From positions 1 to 6,954 of the forward strand of contig JAQVHJ010000124.1 of the NCBI GenBank assembly GCA_028696285.1: 6,954 bases of DNA. The letters are read 5' to 3'. This document shows positions 4,855 to 6,954 of this stretch, piece after piece. The stretch's first letter is position 1. Every line of letters begins with the position of its first letter. This stretch comes from a bacterium (GTDB lineage: Bacteria; AUK180; JAQVHJ01). A program made the translations under genes and the position numbers. The notes under the pieces were generated by a model. The model searched no databases and was not told the DNA's origin. It worked only from the letters and a program-made list of their open reading frames with translations.

Positions 4855-6954
4855 TTACTGTAAAAGTTTGAGATTATCCTTAAGTGTTTTGATCTTGATC
4901 TCTAATTCTTCCTTCTTGGCTCTTTCTTTATCAACAATCTGAGCAGGAGCTCTATTGACGAAGTCAGGGTTTGAAAGCTTCTTCTCTGCGGCAGTTAAGA
5001 ATCCTTCCAGTTCAGTAATGTTCTTTGTTACGCGTTCCTTTTCTTTCTCAATGTCGATTAGTTTCCCTAACGGAACGAATATCTCCATATCATTGACAAC
5101 CGCGACTGCTGATTGAGAAGGTCTCTCAACCTCCGAAAGGATCTCGACCGATTCCGCTCTTGTAAGTGAGCTTATATAATGTGAATTCCTTTTCAGGAAA
5201 TCTATTATCTGCGGGTTCTTACCTTTTATTATTACCTCTATCTCCTTTGTCAAGGGAACGAGCATTTCAGATCTGATATTCCTGACCTTGGTTATGATCT
5301 CAATTATTAAATCCATCTCCCACTCTGAATAATCATCAATGAACTCCTTCACAACCTTCGGAAATGCTTCGTGAATAATTGAAGATTTTCCCTTAAATTC
5401 ATCCGGGAGTTTCTGATAGATCTCCTCCGTAATGAACGGCATGAACGGATGAAGGATCTTCAGTATCTTCTCAAGCACGTAAAGAAGCAGGTACTGCGTA
5501 AATACTTTCCTTTCAGGGTCATTCAGTTTGGGTTTACTCAATTCAAGGTACCAGTCGCAAAAATCTTTCCAGACAAAATCATAGATTTTGAATGCTGCAG
5601 AATTAAAATTGAATTTATTTAACTGCTCATCAACCTCTTTGATTGTTTTCATGAGCTTTGACAGGATCCATTTATCCACCAGTTCCAGGTTCGAAAAATC
5701 CGGGGTTTTACCTAATAACTCATTATCAATATTCATTAATACAAATCTTGATGCGTTCCAGAGCTTATTCGCGAAGTTCCTGCCCATTTTAAATTTATTC
5801 TCAGAGAGATAAATATCCTGGCCTGATGATGTGAGCATCATCAACGAAAATCTCACGGCATCTGCGCCGTATTCATCAATCATTTCAAGAGGGTCAATCC
5901 CGTTTCCGAGGGATTTGCTCATCTTTCTCCCCTGTTCATCAAGGACAGTACCGTGGATAAGCACCTTCTCAAACGGTTTCTTTTTCATGAATTTCAACCC
6001 TGACATTATCATCCTTGCTACCCATAGAAAAATAATCCCCCTGTCTGTAACAAGAACGGATGTCGGGTAGAACTGCTTCAGATCTTCTGTTTCTTCCGGC
6101 CAACCGAAGACTGAGAAGGGCCACAACTGGCTTGAGAACCATGTATCAAGAACATCCTCTTCCTGCGTGAAGTTTTTTGATCCGCACTCAGGACATGTTT
6201 CCGGCTTTTCAATCGAAGCAACGGGATGATTGTTCTCTTCACAGTACCAGATAGGAATACGGTGCCCCCACCATAATTGACGGGATATACACCAGTCCCT
6301 GATATTATTCATCCAGTTCAGGTATAGTTTTTTCCATTTCCCCGGGAGAAATTTTATCTCACCGGAGTTCACGATGTCAATAGCTGGTTCGGCAAGCGGA
6401 AGCATTTTCACGAACCACTGATCCGAAATAACCGGTTCAATATCTGTCTTGCACCTGTCACAATGCCCTACGGAATGGGTGTAGTCTTCTATCTTCTCTA
6501 TCAATCCTGCTTCTTCAAGATCTTTTACTATCTTTTTTCTTGCAACAAACCTGTCAAGGCCGATATACTTCTCAGGTATCTCCCCTGTCATCTTTCCTGT
6601 CTCATCAATTACAATCGGCATAGGTAATTTATGATTTGTTCCTATCTCAAAATCGATAGGGTCATGGGCAGGCGTGACTTTTACTGCGCCTGTGCCAAAA
6701 CCTTTCTCAACATTCTCATCAAATACAATCGGTATTTCACGCTCTGCCAACGGGAGTTTGATCTTTACCCCCTTAAATTTCCGGAACCTCTTATCTTTCG
6801 GATTTACTGCAACTGCGGTATCCCCGAGCATTGTTTCCGGGCGCGTGGTTGCAACTATGATATAATCCGGTAACTCACCGTTGTTAGATGAATTCTTAAT
6901 TACAGGATATTTAACATACCACAATGACCCCTTCTTCTCACTGTACTCGGTTTC
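4855..6954 (-). CDS. valS: Valine--tRNA ligase (5' end cut by window edge)
   Basis: ValS charges tRNA-Val with valine and hydrolyses mischarged threonine. The reading frame is open to the right edge; 699 C-terminal residues are visible and roughly 180-190 are missing, including the HIGH motif. Counting from the edge: the CP1 editing domain with TTRPET (36-41) and GTGAVKVTPAHD (87-98); a zinc pair CDRC (165-168); CISRQLWWGHRIP (222-234); a second cluster Cys238 with CPEC (254-257); DVLDTWFSSQLWPFS (267-281); and KMSKS (344-348). Next come the helical anticodon-binding domain (about 425-575) and the C-terminal tRNA-binding coiled coil rich in Glu and Lys (about 630-699). This order and the WFSSQLWP block identify valine rather than leucine or isoleucine specificity. 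The first visible residues ETEYSEKKGSLWYVKYP match the interior of ValRS, so no start lies in the window. It appears to lead the five-gene operon seen here, although more genes could lie upstream. Confidence 0.98.
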   Translation of the reverse strand, partial: ETEYSEKKGSLWYVKYPVIKNSSNNGELPDYIIVATTRPETMLGDTAVAVNPKDKRFRKFKGVKIKLPLAEREIPIVFDENVEKGFGTGAVKVTPAHDPIDFEIGTNHKLPMPIVIDETGKMTGEIPEKYIGLDRFVARKKIVKDLEEAGLIEKIEDYTHSVGHCDRCKTDIEPVISDQWFVKMLPLAEPAIDIVNSGEIKFLPGKWKKLYLNWMNNIRDWCISRQLWWGHRIPIWYCEENNHPVASIEKPETCPECGSKNFTQEEDVLDTWFSSQLWPFSVFGWPEETEDLKQFYPTSVLVTDRGIIFLWVARMIMSGLKFMKKKPFEKVLIHGTVLDEQGRKMSKSLGNGIDPLEMIDEYGADAVRFSLMMLTSSGQDIYLSENKFKMGRNFANKLWNASRFVLMNIDNELLGKTPDFSNLELVDKWILSKLMKTIKEVDEQLNKFNFNSAAFKIYDFVWKDFCDWYLELSKPKLNDPERKVFTQYLLLYVLEKILKILHPFMPFITEEIYQKLPDEFKGKSSIIHEAFPKVVKEFIDDYSEWEMDLIIEIITKVRNIRSEMLVPLTKEIEVIIKGKNPQIIDFLKRNSHYISSLTRAESVEILSEVERPSQSAVAVVNDMEIFVPLGKLIDIEKEKERVTKNITELEGFLTAAEKKLSNPDFVNRAPAQIVDKERAKKEELEIKIKTLKDNLKLLQ

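Noticed and set aside
5588..6070. Plus-strand open frames opposite valS
   Set aside because: They mirror the conserved catalytic and anticodon-binding parts of ValRS; coding constraint on the other strand explains them.
6922..6924. TTG at 6924 as the valS start
   Set aside because: The frame stays open upstream to the window edge and the upstream residues ETEYSEKKGS match internal ValRS sequence; the protein would also lack its HIGH motif.
1..6954. Defence island, mobile element or CRISPR
   Set aside because: There are no direct-repeat arrays, transposase, integrase or tRNA-linked attachment sites; all six genes are recognisable, intact or edge-cut, and of similar composition.

Overview
The window is a compact, AT-rich bacterial segment. 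All six genes lie on the minus strand and read from the right edge to the left. They are mostly housekeeping genes: the C-terminal part of valyl-tRNA synthetase (valS), a small radical SAM protein of the spore-photoproduct-lyase (SPL) fold family, the lipid II flippase murJ, an O6-alkylguanine-DNA alkyltransferase (ogt), an RNA 2',3'-cyclic phosphodiesterase (thpR), and almost all of the pilus retraction ATPase pilT. I see no rRNA, tRNA, CRISPR array, insertion sequence or phage gene. The only non-coding stretch of any size is the 90 bp between thpR and pilT.

Organism: PilT implies type IV pili and gliding or twitching motility. Good Shine-Dalgarno sequences (GGAG-type) and a TTGACT-17 bp-TAAAAT promoter argue against typical Bacteroidota, which use weak Shine-Dalgarno sites and a different -33/-7 promoter. 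The style of the proteins would fit a low-GC member of a neighbouring FCB lineage such as Ignavibacteriota. That placement is a weak inference, not something the sequence proves.

Layout: valS, the SPL-like gene, murJ, ogt and thpR (positions 6954 to 1248) look like one operon. The valS stop and the SPL-like start are 5 nt apart, the SPL-like gene and murJ overlap by 14 nt, and murJ/ogt and ogt/thpR each overlap by 4 nt (ATGA). Any promoter for this operon lies beyond the right edge. pilT follows after 90 bp with its own convincing sigma70-type promoter and ribosome site, so it is probably a separate unit, although I see no intrinsic terminator between thpR and pilT and read-through is possible.

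How the genes work together: there is no single pathway. ValS serves translation and MurJ serves cell-wall precursor export. Ogt (DNA alkyl damage) and ThpR (RNA 2',3'-cyclic phosphate ends) both act on damaged or unusual nucleic acids, and the SPL-like protein resembles a DNA-lesion repair enzyme but lacks its key hydrogen-transfer residues. The points most worth a second look are that SPL-like protein, a His in MurJ where an essential Arg is expected, and a proline- and acid-rich N-terminal extension on PilT.
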